Source: Palsa-506 sp963836355
Lineage (GTDB): Bacteria; Actinomycetota; Actinomycetes; Streptosporangiales; Streptosporangiaceae
Assembly: GCA_963836355.1 (NCBI GenBank)
Contig: CAWIJO010000012.1
Span: 1 to 64,000 of the forward strand
Length of the DNA: 64,000 nt
Reading direction: 5' to 3'
In this document: in pieces, positions 44,576-53,836 of the stretch
How the letters are laid out: each line of letters opens with the position of its first letter
Position numbering within the stretch: position 1 is the first letter of the stretch
Program-made: the position numbers and the translations under genes
The notes under the pieces: generated by a model
Told to the model about the DNA's origin: nothing
The model's input: the letters and a program-made list of their open reading frames with translations, nothing else
The model's database searches: none

Positions 44576-45001
44576 GGTTTGATACTCCTGGCTAGGTAAT
44601 GATGACAAAGACACGACGATCGGTGAACCACCAGATCCGACAGATCGATGTGTCGCGTCTCTGAAGACCTACGGGATCGCCCCCTCAGCGTGGACGATCA
44701 GCGGCACCGCTGCACACCTAAGCGGCCTCTTGAACGTGCTCATCTCGGCGAATCCGGGCGTCTCCGAGGCACGCGCGGAAGATCGTGGCGAACCAGATCG
44801 ACCTGGTCTGCGCGCTTCAGCTGATAAGCGCCGAGGGGCCACTGGCTCCGCATAATGGCAGGAGTGCGCGCATCGCCCAGGCCGAAGGCCGATCACGCAG
44901 CGCGAGTCCGCTGAGCCACGCCAGGATCTCCGACCGTCTCTCGCTGACAGGGGCACCGCCGAGCTTCTCGTGCCGGTTCGCCCTCGTCGGGCTGCCGGCG
45001 G
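44576..45001. other. Intergenic, no supported gene
   Basis: About 425 bp upstream of the ECF42/YciI pair. An AT-richer patch near 44590-44660 probably holds their promoter. No coding signal. Confidence 0.4.
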
Positions 45002-45770
45002 TCAGCGAGAGCGGTACCACGCGAGTGTCTGCTTCACGGCGTCGCGGTGCGGTGTCGGGTCGAGGCGGCCGAAGGCGGCTTCGAACTTGCCCGAGTCGAT
45101 AACGAAGGGCGCCTGGAACTGGTAGGTCGTCTCGCGCGTCTCCCTGAGCAGCGGCGAGAAGATGCCCGCGACCGCGAGCAGCACCGGCCCGGCAACGCGC
45201 GCCCGGACCGGCACGGGCTTGCCGGCAGCCTCGGCGACCGTGTCGAAGAACTGCTGGGCAGTGAGCGGCTCGGCAGTTGGCAGGTGCCAAATCTGCCCAT
45301 CGGCTGCCGGGCGATCGGCTAGGACCAGCAGCCCGCGGGCGATGTCAGGCAGGAAATGGAAGGTGTGCGGCTGATCGAGCCGCCCCGTCCACAGCGGCTT
45401 CTTTCCAGCCAGGATGCGCCCGAACAGCGTCTCGCCCGCGGTCGAGCCCGTGCCACGCGGCCCGTAATAATCGGAGGCTCTCCCGATCACGATTCGCGCC
45501 CGGCCGTCTCGGTATGCGCCGAGCAGCTGGCTGCCATCTCGATACGGATCCACCCCTTGCGGCCGCGGGCGTTGGGCGGCAGGTCCTCGCGCAGCCCGGC
45601 GGCGACCTCCAGGCCAGTCACGCTGCGCCGAGTCGGCGGCGAGCATCTGGCCACGTCGGTCGACAGCTGCACGCCGAGTGACCGAGTGATGGAAAAGAGC
45701 AGGGAGAACGCGCGCAGTGCCGATCTGCGCGGCCGTGAGGTTATCGGCGCTCATCAGCTGGGGCGCGCAG
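45002..45770 (-). pseudogene. NAD-dependent epimerase-like gene, N-terminus lost
   Basis: The readable C-terminal two-thirds is typical of a YeeZ/NmrA-type epimerase: ARIVIGRASDYYGPRGTGST, PHTFHFLPDIARGLLVLADR, then GQIWHLPTAEPLTAQQFFDT and YQFQAPFVIDSGKFEAAFGR. The first 80 residues of the open frame are Arg/Ala-rich and bear no Rossmann GxxGxxG. The proper N-terminal half is therefore missing or scrambled by frameshifts upstream of MEPYRDG-like text near 45540. Confidence 0.65.
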
Positions 45771-45890
45771 ATCATGTTGATCTGCGTGGCGCCCGATATG
45801 CTGACGGATCGAACGTCGGCGTGCCGGTGAGTGAGTTGCCTGCACGCGTGCTTATCCGCCCGGGGATTAGTCAGCGCTCGCCCGCCAGCC

Positions 45891-46046
45891 TTAGCGGAGG
45901 CTGTCGCCGGAGAAGCCCCGGACCGGGTGTACCTCGTAGCTCAGCACGCCCGCCCGGACCGCGGGATCGCCGTCCATGAGCCGCGCGGCCAGAGCCGACC
46001 TGTGCAGGCCACCGCGGCTATCCGCCTGGCTGAGGTCCTCGATCAT
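45891..46046 (-). CDS. 51-aa YciI-like C-terminal fragment
   Basis: ATG 46046 reads MIEDLSQADSRGGLHRSALA, then ARLMDGDPAVRAGVLSYEVH to TAA. The segment GDPAVRAGVLSYEVHP resembles the final helix and strand of YciI proteins. The first half of the domain is absent, so this is probably a remnant rather than a gene. Confidence 0.35.
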   Translation of the reverse strand: MIEDLSQADSRGGLHRSALAARLMDGDPAVRAGVLSYEVHPVRGFSGDSLR

Positions 46047-46174
46047 GACAGACCCTGGTGGCGCCTTGCACGTAGCCGGGCGTGGAACGAGGACGGCGGA
46101 GTCGCCGAAATGGCGACGCCGGATCGTCCCGTCGGCGGACGCCGTCTGGCGTGCGCGTCCGTACCGTGGGTCGC

Positions 46175-47079
46175 ATGGATGTGATCAGCTGCAAGCGCCT
46201 GACCAAGCGGTTCGGGGCGACCGTCGCGGTGAGTGAACTCGATCTCGACGTCTCAGCTGGTCAGGTCTATGGTTTTCTCGGCCCGAACGGGGCTGGCAAG
46301 ACCACCACGATCCGCATGCTGCTCGGTCTGATCGCCCCGACCGAGGGGCAGATCCGGCTGCTCGGGCGGCCGCTGCCGGATCCGCGGGCGGTTGCGCAGA
46401 CTGGCTCGATGATCGAGAAGCCGGCGTTCTACCCGTGGCTGACCAGCAGAACCTGCAGGTGCTGGCCGCGGAAGGGGGCGGCTGCGCCGCCTCTGAGTTC
46501 GGCCGGGTGCTTGAGGTCACCGGGTTGCGCGATGTCGCGGGCAGGAGGGTCAGGGCTTACTCGCAAGGCATGCGCCAGCGCCTAGGGCTGGCCGCCGCGA
46601 TGCTCGGCCGCCCGGCTCTGCTGATCATCGATGAGCCGACCAACGGCCTTGATCCGGCGGGCATCAGGGAGATACGTGGCCTGCTGCGCGGTCTGGCGGC
46701 GGACGGGACGACGGTGTTCATGTCCAGTCACCTGCTGGCCGAGGTGGAGCAGGTCTGCGATCGGGTGGCGGTGATCGTCCGGGGCCGGGTCGTTGAGGAG
46801 GGTGCGCCCGCAGGGGTCGGCGCGATACGGCGGCGGATCCGGGTGCAGGTCGATGCGGCCGACATCGAGGCCGCTGGGCGGCTGCTGGCGAGTTGGCAGT
46901 CGCGGCACCTGGACGGCACGTTCCTGGTTGAGCACGACAGCGGCCGGGACGTGAACACGGCACTGGCCGCGGGCGGGGTCATTGCCGACTCAGTGACCGC
47001 CGAACTCCCGGGGCTGGAGGACAGATTCCTGGAGATCGTCAAGGAGGAGCATGCACATGTTGTGGCTGCTGGCGGCTGA
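46175..47079 (+). pseudogene. ABC transporter ATP-binding protein, one frameshift
   Basis: ATG 46175 opens MDVISCKRLTKRFGATVAVS; Walker A is GPNGAGKTTTIRM. At about 46440 the frame changes (FYPWLT to QQNLQVLAAEGGG). The remainder has the signature YSQGMRQRLGLA, Walker B LLIIDEPTNGLDPAGI and SSHLLAEVEQV, to TGA at 47077-47079. A single indel thus splits a normal ATPase of about 300 aa. It overlaps the start of a permease fragment, suggesting a former exporter operon. Confidence 0.85.
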
Positions 47080-47353
47080 GTTCCGCAAGCTCGTCAGGCC
47101 GCTGGTGTGGGGCACCGCGCTGGCAATCGCGACGTTTTGCGTGCTCATCACCTGGGCAGCAGCGCACAATGCCCGCGCCGGTCCCCTCTCTGTCGCGCAT
47201 GACCCGGCTGTGCTCAAGTCATCCGGTTGCACGTCGAACGCACTTGGCCCATGCCTCGGCGCGCCCGAATCGGCGAACTGGTGGCACGCGCTCGCCCGGA
47301 GTACGAATCGGGATGTGTTACGGCGCATAGGCATGCGACGGCATGCGACCTAG
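47051..47353 (+). pseudogene. Truncated ABC permease
   Basis: ATG 47051 begins MHMLWLLAAEFRKLVRPLVW, then the first membrane helix GTALAIATFCVLITWAAAHN, the standard start of an ABC-2 permease. After GAPESANWWHALARS the sequence loses membrane character and stops at 47353. Five of six expected helices are missing, so the exporter is dead even apart from the frameshift in its ATPase. Confidence 0.65.
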
Positions 47354-48009
47354 CCGACTCGCTCACATCGGCATCGACCGGTCGTCTGCGCTGCGGCGCG
47401 ATCGTGACCGTGCTAAATCCGACGCGATTGGCTGCTCTGCTGGCCAGCGCTCTGGATCCACTGCCCTCGCCGGACTACGGCGACATGCGCAACTCCCATC
47501 GACCTGTCGGCCACTTCGCGGCCGCGCCCGGCGCGGGACGTCCAAGCGCTTGGCGCTACGTCGCTGAAAGGCCGCCACCAGAGCACGGCGCCGAGCCCAG
47601 CACGGGCGCTCGGCGCGCACGCCTAGCCTCGGGCTGAGGGACGCATCAGCGATGCCGGCCGTTATCGGCGAAGATTTTCCCCCCGAATTGCCCCCGCTGC
47701 CGTCACCGACCTGCCCCGATGCGGGCAGAGAGCCACCTTGAGCCGGGACTCCGGCGCGTTTCCGCAGGTAGCAAACCATCGACCTTCTCCCGGCTTAAGG
47801 AAGAGGTCATGATGTTAGTTTCGAAAAAATACTGCTGACCTGCGAAGCCCCCTTGTCGTGCCTGGTCTCGCAGCCTGAGCAGGCAGAACTCGAGCACAGG
47901 GCAGCGTTCACAAGCCCCGGCTGGGCGCTCGCGAGCGGGGTTTGCCACTCAATCTGCCACTCAATCTGATCTTGCTTTTCCCAGACCGACGAGCCGCCTT
48001 AGGCTTCCC
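47354..48009. other. Intergenic with short repeats and a conserved motif copy
   Basis: No gene is supported. It contains a 12-bp tandem duplication (GCCACTCAATCT at 47944-47955 and 47956-47967). Around 47783-47846 it carries an imperfect hairpin GACCTTCTCC / GGAAGAGGTC followed by TCGAAAAA and TGACCTGCG, a pattern seen again at 53251-53326. The DNA directly downstream of the integrase remnant looks like a former element junction. Confidence 0.45.
47801..47846 (+). repeat. Motif copy 1: AGGTCA / TCGAAAAA / TGACCTGCG
   Basis: AAGAGGTCA, 11 bases, TCGAAAAA, 7 bases, TGACCTGCG. The outer AGGTCA and TGACCT form an inverted repeat. The same words with the same first spacing occur at 53281-53320. 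Confidence 0.5.
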
Positions 48010-48290
48010 CACCTGTGGTGCAGTTGCCACTCGTATCACGATCACTGAGGCCCTCCTCAGGTAGATCGCAGTCGGGTCCCGCAGGGCCGTGGCCGCAGCC
48101 GGGCGTAAGGCGCGTAGTACATCGTCGCGAAGAACGCGACGAGACCGCGACCGCGGTCCCCAGGAGCCGACGTAGGACACCGCAGTGAGTAACTCGCGTG
48201 CCTGCGCGTGGGTTACGACCACGCGGAGGTCGACTTCGTCGACCACGGCGACTCGCTTGAGCTTGACCTGGCTTCTCCCAGCAGATCAGC
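48010..48290 (-). pseudogene. Tyrosine recombinase (integrase) remnant
   Basis: Minus-strand text VDEVDLRVVVTHAQARELLT and AVSYVGSWG, then in shifted frames DRGRGLVAFFATMYYA, ALRPAAA and DCDLPEEG. This order matches the start of the catalytic domain of actinobacterial phage/plasmid integrases (the Ala-Leu-Arg-Pro segment carries the first catalytic Arg). At least three indels are present, and the HxxR and Tyr motifs are gone. Confidence 0.6.
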
Positions 48291-48640
48291 CCGCCGAGTC
48301 GGCCGAAGCCACAGCTCGACGGACGGCAGCCCATGCCAGTCCGGGTACCCGAGGACGAACGCCTCGGGTTACACCACCAGGGTGGCCCTTCTGCGCGCCG
48401 CCTGCCCGGCGAGTGAGACCACCCTGCCGATGGCGGCAACCCGGCCTGACAGCACCGGAGCTGAATCCACGGCCGTGACCTTCACGGCGGTCATCGCTGG
48501 ATCCTGACTGCACGGAGGCTGCGCCCGCCGCGGTCGCCGCGGCGATCGAGGGCGGCGAGGGAGTCGTACCTGCGAGGGCGTGCTGTCGTCGACGGCGAAC
48601 CGGGCGCGAATCCCTTTCCCCGGTTGAGGTTCTGGGCGCC
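48291..48640. other. Intergenic, no supported gene
   Basis: About 350 bp. A minus frame MTAVKVTAVDSAPVLSGRVA looks protein-like but is short and without context. Otherwise nothing is recognisable; it may be more integrase-associated debris. Confidence 0.35.
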
Positions 48641-48877
48641 GTGCGGGCCACGGACTGGCAGGATCGGATGGTGGCCAGTCTCTTCAGCAACCCGGTGATC
48701 ATCACCTACGTCGACCCGGACAACGTCCAGCTGGCCCAGTCGACGGATAACCGGCTGCTGCCGCGCATCGGGGAGAACGTGCGCCTGGGCCGGACGCCGT
48801 ACGTGGTGGAGCGCATCGGCTACGACATCCCAACCGACACCGTCGAACGGGTCTGGGTCGTCTGCCGACCGGCCTGA
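48641..48877 (+). CDS. Small hypothetical protein
   Basis: A 78-aa frame from GTG 48641 (or ATG 48668). MVASLFSNPVIITYVDPDNV and RIGENVRLGRTPYVVERIGY show regular strand patterns and strong GC bias at third codon positions, arguing for a real gene. It contains no signal, membrane segment or known motif. It lies directly upstream of the GlnR box but is read in the same direction as amt, so co-regulation is unlikely. Confidence 0.5.
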   Translation: MRATDWQDRMVASLFSNPVIITYVDPDNVQLAQSTDNRLLPRIGENVRLGRTPYVVERIGYDIPTDTVERVWVVCRPA

Positions 48878-48890
48878 CGTTCGTCAATTC

Positions 48891-48928
48891 GTAACATCGC
48901 GGAAACGCAGACCAACATTTCGTGAAAC
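48891..48928 (+). promoter_or_regulatory. GlnR-type operator upstream of amt
   Basis: GTAAC-6-GAAAC-6-CAACA-6-GAAAC, with the four half-sites at 48891, 48902, 48913 and 48924. Spacing is exactly 11 bp centre to centre. This matches the a-b-a-b arrangement described for GlnR boxes of streptomycetes (GTnAC n6 GAAAC repeated), with only the third half-site divergent. It lies about 105 bp before the amt start, as expected for nitrogen-limitation activation of amt-glnK-glnD. Confidence 0.75.
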
Positions 48929-48986
48929 ATCGGCACCCCAAGCTGCCTATCGATGAGGCGGGGCGGGTCCAAGAAGGCGCCGTCGT

Positions 48987-49007
48987 GGAGGGGCGCCTAA
49001 CCCCTCC
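48987..49007 (+). promoter_or_regulatory. Leader hairpin upstream of amt
   Basis: GGAGGGG (48987-48993) pairs with CCCCTCC (49001-49007) around a seven-base loop, ending 15 bp before the GGAGG ribosome site of amt. It may be a leader structure or mRNA-stability element. Confidence 0.4.
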
Positions 49008-49031
49008 TGCTGATCAATCGATGGAGGTGGG

Positions 49032-50351
49032 ATGACAACGGCTATTACGCCTGGATGATCGTGGCCACCGCGTTCGTCTTGATGATGACGACGCCCGCGC
49101 TGGCGCTCTTTTACGGCGGGATGACCCGTACCAAGTCGGTTCTGAACATAATGATGATGTCCTTCGTCGCCATGGGCGTCGTCGGCATCGTCTTCGTGCT
49201 CTGGGGGTGGTCCGAAGGCTGGGGCGCCGATGGCACCGGCAACGCCAACGGCCAGCTCATCGCCAACCCGTTCCACGAGTTCGGGTTGCTCCACGTCAGC
49301 AGCAGCAACTTCATATACGTCCTGTTCCAGCTGACGTTCGCCGTGATCACCGTCGCCCTGATCTCCGGTTCGATCGCTGACCGGGTGAAGATCGGCTCGT
49401 GGGTCGTCTTCTGCGTGCTGTGGGTGACGCTGGTCTACTTCCCGATCGCCCACAACATCTGGGCCGGTGGTTGGTTCGCGGCCCATTTCCGAACCTGGAC
49501 TACGCTGGTGGGACGGTCGTCCACATCAACGCCGGTGTCGCCGGCGGCATACTCGCGCTGGTCATGGGTCGGCGCATCGGCTGGCCGCGCGACGTCGGGC
49601 GCCCGCACAACCTCACCCTGACGATGATCGGTGCCGGCCTGCTGTGGACGGGCTGGTACGGCTTCAACGTCGGGTCGATCGTCTTTACGTCCGGCTCGCT
49701 GTCGAGCGCGGCCAAGTTCACGGCCCAGTTCCAGGGTGAGACCGGCGTGACCTTTATGAACACCACGCTCGCCACGATGGCCGCGATGCTGGCCTGGATG
49801 CTCGTCGAGCGGATCCGCAACGGCAAGGCCACCTCGCTGGGTGCCGCCTCCGGTGTGGTCGCTGGCCTCGTCGCGATCACACCGTCCTGCGGATCGGTCA
49901 ACACGCTCGGTGCACTGTGCGTCGGGACTGTCGCTGGTGCCGTCTGTGCCGCGCGGTCGGGCTGAAGTACAAGCTGGGCCTCGACGACTCGCTCGACGTC
50001 GTCGGCGTCCATCTCACCGGTGGCATCATCGGCGCGCTGCTGATCGGCTTCTTCGGTACGCTGAAGTCGCCGCAGGGCCTGGATGGGCTGTTCCCGAGTG
50101 GTGGCGGCGGCCTCTTCTACGGCGGCAACGGAACGCTGCTGTGGCACCAGTTCCTCGGTGTAGTGTTCACGATCGTCTGGTGCGGTGTGCTGACCGCCCT
50201 CATCGGCCCAGCCATCAAGTACACGATGGGCTGGCGGATCAAGCCGGACGCCGAGGTCGAGGGCATCGACTACGACCAGCATGGTGAGTCTGCCTACGAT
50301 TGGGGCACGTCCTCCGGTTCGCACGTTGTCACGGAAGGGGCTTCCTCATGA
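49032..50351 (+). pseudogene. amt: Ammonium transporter Amt, three frameshifts
   Basis: Eleven-helix ammonium channel. ATG 49032 sits five bases after GGAGG and reads MTTAIT, but the correct continuation AWMIVATAFVLMMTTPALAL requires one base near 49050. A second shift near 49490 joins AGGWFAAHF to NLDYAGGTVVHINAGVAGGI, and a third near 49955 joins AGAVCA to VGLKYKLGLDDSLDVVGVHL. Signature text includes FYGGMTRTKSVLN, GTVVHINAG and the conserved HLTGGIIGALLIG with a pore His. The stop overlaps glnK (ATGA). Three indels in a normally essential-in-context operon head are suspicious; see findings. Confidence 0.88.
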
Positions 50352-50689
50352 CGAAGCTGGTCACCGCGATCATCAAGCCGTTCAAGCTCGACGACGTCAA
50401 GGCAGCGTTGGAGAGGCTCGGCGTGCAGGGCATGACGGTGAGCAAGGTGAGCGGATTCGGGCGCCAGAAGGGGCACACCGAGGTCTACCGCGGTGCCGAG
50501 TACACCGTGGACATGGTCCCCAAGGTGCGGGTCAAGGTGCTGTCCGACGACGGCAAGGCCCTCGACATCGTCGCCTCGATCGTCGAGGCCGCACGCACCG
50601 GCAAGATCGGCGACGGCAAGGTTTGGGTGACACCCGTCGAGCAGGTGGTGCGGGTACGTACCGGTGAGCGTGACACCGACGCCCTCTGA
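50348..50689 (+). CDS. glnK: Nitrogen regulatory protein P-II
   Basis: A 113-aa P-II signal protein, full length and intact. KLVTAIIKPFKLDDVKAALE is the first strand-helix. The T-loop carries GFGRQKGHTEVYRGAEYTVD with the modifiable Tyr in YRGAEY, and the B- and C-loop motifs KIGDGKVWV and VRVRTGERD follow. It binds ATP/ADP and 2-oxoglutarate and controls AmtB. In actinobacteria GlnD adenylylates the T-loop Tyr. ATG 50348 overlaps the amt stop; glnD starts before its end. Confidence 0.97.
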   Translation: MTKLVTAIIKPFKLDDVKAALERLGVQGMTVSKVSGFGRQKGHTEVYRGAEYTVDMVPKVRVKVLSDDGKALDIVASIVEAARTGKIGDGKVWVTPVEQVVRVRTGERDTDAL

Positions 50690-52984
50690 AGCCCTGCCGA
50701 ACATCTCGCGCGCTGACGCCCTCCGCGAGGCCCGGGCAGCCATTGTGGCTCGCCCGGGCCTAGTCGGCGTCGCGCTCCGGGATGCCCTCGCCGACGCCTA
50801 CGACCAGTGGCTGACCGCGGCCCTGCCCGGACGCAGCGGTGTCGCCCTGGCGGCCGTCGGCGGTCTCGGCCGCCGGGAGATGGCGCCCTACTCCGATCTG
50901 GACCTGATACTGCTGCACGCCAAGGGCACCCAGGATATGGCGGCGACCGCCGACGCGATCTGGTATCCCGTCTGGGACTCCCGGATCGGCCTGGATCATT
51001 CGGTGCGCACGCCCGGCCAGGCCGTGTCGGTCGCGGCCGAGGACATGAAGGCGATGCTGAGCCTGCTCGACCTGCGCCACGTCGCCGGCGACGCCGGACT
51101 GTCCGGGGAGCTGCGCGAGCGCACGTTCGCGCTGTGGCGGAGCACCGCGGTGAAGAGGATCGGCGAACTGCGGGAGCTATGCCGGGGCCGCGGCAAGCTG
51201 GTCGGCGAGGTCGGCTTCGCGCTCGAGCCGGAGATCAAGCAGGGCCGCGGCGGGCTGCGGGACTGGCACGCGCTGCGAGCGCTGGCGATGGCCCAACTGG
51301 TCGACGTACTCGACCCGGTGCGCCGGGCCAGTGAATTGCTGCTGGACGTCCGGGGCGAACTGCAGCGGGTGAACCGGGGCGCCGACGACGTCCTACGCCT
51401 GCAGGATCAGCAGCCGGTGGCCGCGGCGCTCGGCCTGGCCGGCGACGACGGCCTGCTCCGTGCGGTCAACGAGGCGGGACGGACGATCAGCTCCGCGCTC
51501 GACCGCGCCTGGCGGCATATTCCGGTCGAGGGCCGACGGCGGGGGCGACGCCGACCGTGGGGCGGCGGCCTTGACCGGAAGCCGGTGGCCCAGAACGTGA
51601 TCAGCCAGGACGGCGAGATCGTACTGGCCCGGAACGTCGACCCGTGGACCGATCCGGTGCTGCCGCTGCGCGCCGCCCGTGCGGCCGCGACCCGTGGCGA
51701 GCCACTGGCGCCGTTCACGCTCGACCGGCTGGTGAGCGAGACGGCACCGATGCCCGAACCGTGGCCGGAGGAGGCGCGGGAGGAGTTCCTCGCCCTGCTG
51801 GGCACCGGAGCCAGCGCCGTGCCCGTGCTGGAGGCTCTCGACCAGGTCGGCTTGATGAGCGGCTATTCCCGGAGTGGCAGCATGTCCGGTTCGCCCCCCA
51901 GCGCAACCCGGTGCACCGCTTCACCGTCGAACGGCACTTCATGGAGACCGCGGCGGAGGCCGCGGCCTTTACGGCCGCGGTGCGCCAGCCCGACCTGCTG
52001 CTCACCGGCGCTCTCTTCCACGACATCGGCAAGGCACTGCCTGGCGACCACTCGGTGGTCGGGGCCGGGCTGGCCGGGCCGATCGCGACCCGGATGGGCT
52101 TCCCGCCCGGCGACGTCCGCCGCGTCGTCGCCCTCGTGCGTCATCACCTGCTGCTGCCGGACACCGCCACGCGCCGTGACCTCGACGACCGGCGCACCAT
52201 CGGCATCGTCGTCGACGCGCTGAACGGGTCGAGTGAGATGCTCGACGAACTGGCCGCGCTGAGCCGGGCCGACGCCGCCGCCGCCGGCCCCGCCGCCTGG
52301 AGTAACTGGAAGGCCCGGCTGCTGGCCGAGCTGGTTCGCCGGGCCAAGGCTGTCACGACCGGCGGGGAGCTGCCAGTCGAGCCCGCCAACCTCGCCGCGA
52401 GCAGCAAGCGGCTCGCGGCACCGGGGGAGCTCGGGGTGGAGCGGGTCGGCGACCGGCTGGTGGTGACCGCCCCGGACGTCCCCGGCCTGCTCTCGGCCAC
52501 CTCGGGCGTCCTCGCCCTGCACTCCCTCGAAGTCCGCTCGGCGAGCGTCGCGACCCAGCGCGGCATGGCGGTCAACTCCTTCGTTGCAACGCCTCGTTTC
52601 GGCTCGTACCCGCATCTGGCCACGCTGCGCAACGATCTGGCCCGGGCGCTGGAGGGCAGCCTGCCGCTGGAGGAACGGCTCAGCGCCAAGGACGCGGCCT
52701 ACGCCGACCGGATGGCGTTCGCCGGGCCGCCACCGCGCGTGCTGTGGTTCGACGACGAGGCGACCGACGCGATCATCGTGGAGATCCGGGCCAGTGACTC
52801 CTTCGGGTTGCTGCACCGCCTGACCGGCGCCTTGGAGGCCAGCACGCTAGACATCCGATCGGCGCAAATCTCCACGCTCGGGCGCTCGGTGGTCGACGCG
52901 TTCTATGTGACCTCAGGTGACGGAGAGATCAACGACGACATCCGTGAGGCGACCACTCGGCGCCTGCTTCTGGCCGCGCGCTGA
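50664..52984 (+). pseudogene. glnD: P-II nucleotidyltransferase / deadenylylating enzyme, one frameshift
   Basis: About 770 aa. The nucleotidyltransferase motif is VGGLGRREMAPYSDLDLILL, with the Asp pair. A frameshift near 51865 changes LDQVGLMSGYSR to RLFPEWQHVRFAPQRNPVHR. Downstream come the HD domain LLTGALFHDIGKALPGDHSV and two C-terminal ACT domains (VTAPDVPGLLSATSGVLALH and IIVEIRASDSFGLLHRLTGA), which sense glutamine. GTG 50664 overlaps glnK by 26 bp. Apart from the single indel all domains are intact, so the gene may be functional in the living organism. Confidence 0.9.
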
Positions 52985-53250
52985 GCCGACCCGGTGGTTC
53001 GCCGCGCATGCTCTGGACGGGCCGCATAGGGCCGCACCGATGGAGGATCCAGCGGGGGACGACCGCGGCTCCGGACCCCGACTGCGAGTCGGAGTCGATT
53101 ATAAAAGTAATTCTTTGCCGCCCCAGAGAACCCTGCTACGCCCTCCCCGGCGACGGTCCACAGGCCTGACACCAGGCCCTGGCTTCGAGAGCCCCTGCCA
53201 GTAACCGGCAATTAGGCAGCCGACTCCGCGGACCGAGCTTGAGCGCTGCA

Positions 53251-53288
53251 GACCTCTTCCCGGGCCGGGAAAACCCCGGAAAGAGGTC
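53251..53288 (+). terminator. Hairpin downstream of glnD
   Basis: GACCTCTT (53251-53258) pairs with AAGAGGTC (53281-53288). An inner CCGGG/CCCGG stem extends it. It lies 266 bp after glnD, so it may be a terminator or the end of a mobile remnant; the same outer words recur near 47783-47810. Confidence 0.4.
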
Positions 53289-53320
53289 AGGGATACACGC
53301 TCGAAAAACGCTCATGACCT
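53281..53320 (+). repeat. Motif copy 2: AGGTCA / TCGAAAAA / TGACCTGCG
   Basis: AAGAGGTCA, 11 bases, TCGAAAAA, 6 bases, TGACCTGCG, in the same order and orientation as at 47801-47846. Both copies lie next to recombinase-derived sequence. Confidence 0.5.
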
Positions 53321-53410
53321 GCGGACAGGTCTTCACGTTTGGGCGTGACCTGGTGGTTCGTGGGGTGACCGGGGTGCCGCCCGCAGGTTGAGCGGGCCGT
53401 GCCCACAGTG

Positions 53411-53833
53411 TTATGGGGTGTCGTGCCCGGTATCGGCGGTGCGGGCCCGGGGGGTGCGCTGCCAGCGCGGGTCGGCCTCGAATGCGGCGGTGCCGAGGGC
53501 TTCGAGCCGGGCGAGCAGCTCGCGCAGCCTGCGGTCGTTGTCGACCCAGGCCTGGTAGTCGTGGTGCTGGGCGGGGCTGAGCCAGCGGCAGGCGGTCTTC
53601 GCGGCGATCTTGCGGGTCCACTGCCAGTAGGGGCCGTGCCGGGCGGGCGGGTCGGCGTGGCAGGCGCAGCGGGGGTGGCCGCAGCGGGTGCGCCTTTCGG
53701 TGATCGAGCCGGGCAGGACCATTCCCGAGGCGGCGATGGCGGCCAGCTCGGCGGCGATCTGGCGGGCCTGGTCCTGGTGGCTGGCGGCGACGTGCACGGT
53801 CTCAGGGTGGCATAGGCCGGTAACCCCGGTCAT
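53411..53833 (-). CDS. DUF6788 family protein
   Basis: A 140-aa protein from ATG 53833 (GTG 53797 is an alternative). SITERRTRCGHPRCACHADP and ARHGPYWQWTRKIAAKTACR contain the Cys-rich core and GPYW-type motif of DUF6788, followed by helix LRELLARLEALGTAAFE. The same domain forms the N-terminus of the ISKra4 transposase at 21527-23284, which suggests a DNA-binding role in mobile elements. It is divergent from the recombinase-like gene at 53837, with starts only bases apart. Confidence 0.65.
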   Translation of the reverse strand: MTGVTGLCHPETVHVAASHQDQARQIAAELAAIAASGMVLPGSITERRTRCGHPRCACHADPPARHGPYWQWTRKIAAKTACRWLSPAQHHDYQAWVDNDRRLRELLARLEALGTAAFEADPRWQRTPRARTADTGHDTP

Positions 53834-53836
53834 CTC

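Larger units (their letters stand above)
52985..53410. other. Intergenic after glnD
   Basis: No gene is supported. An unusually AT-rich island (TATAAAAGTAATTCTTT near 53100) interrupts the GC-rich DNA. The terminator-like hairpin and motif copy 2 are listed separately. Confidence 0.5.

Noticed and set aside
47227..47637. 136-aa plus frame after the ABC permease fragment
   Set aside because: Lacks membrane segments, ribosome site and motif, and overlaps the decayed permease; treated as non-coding.
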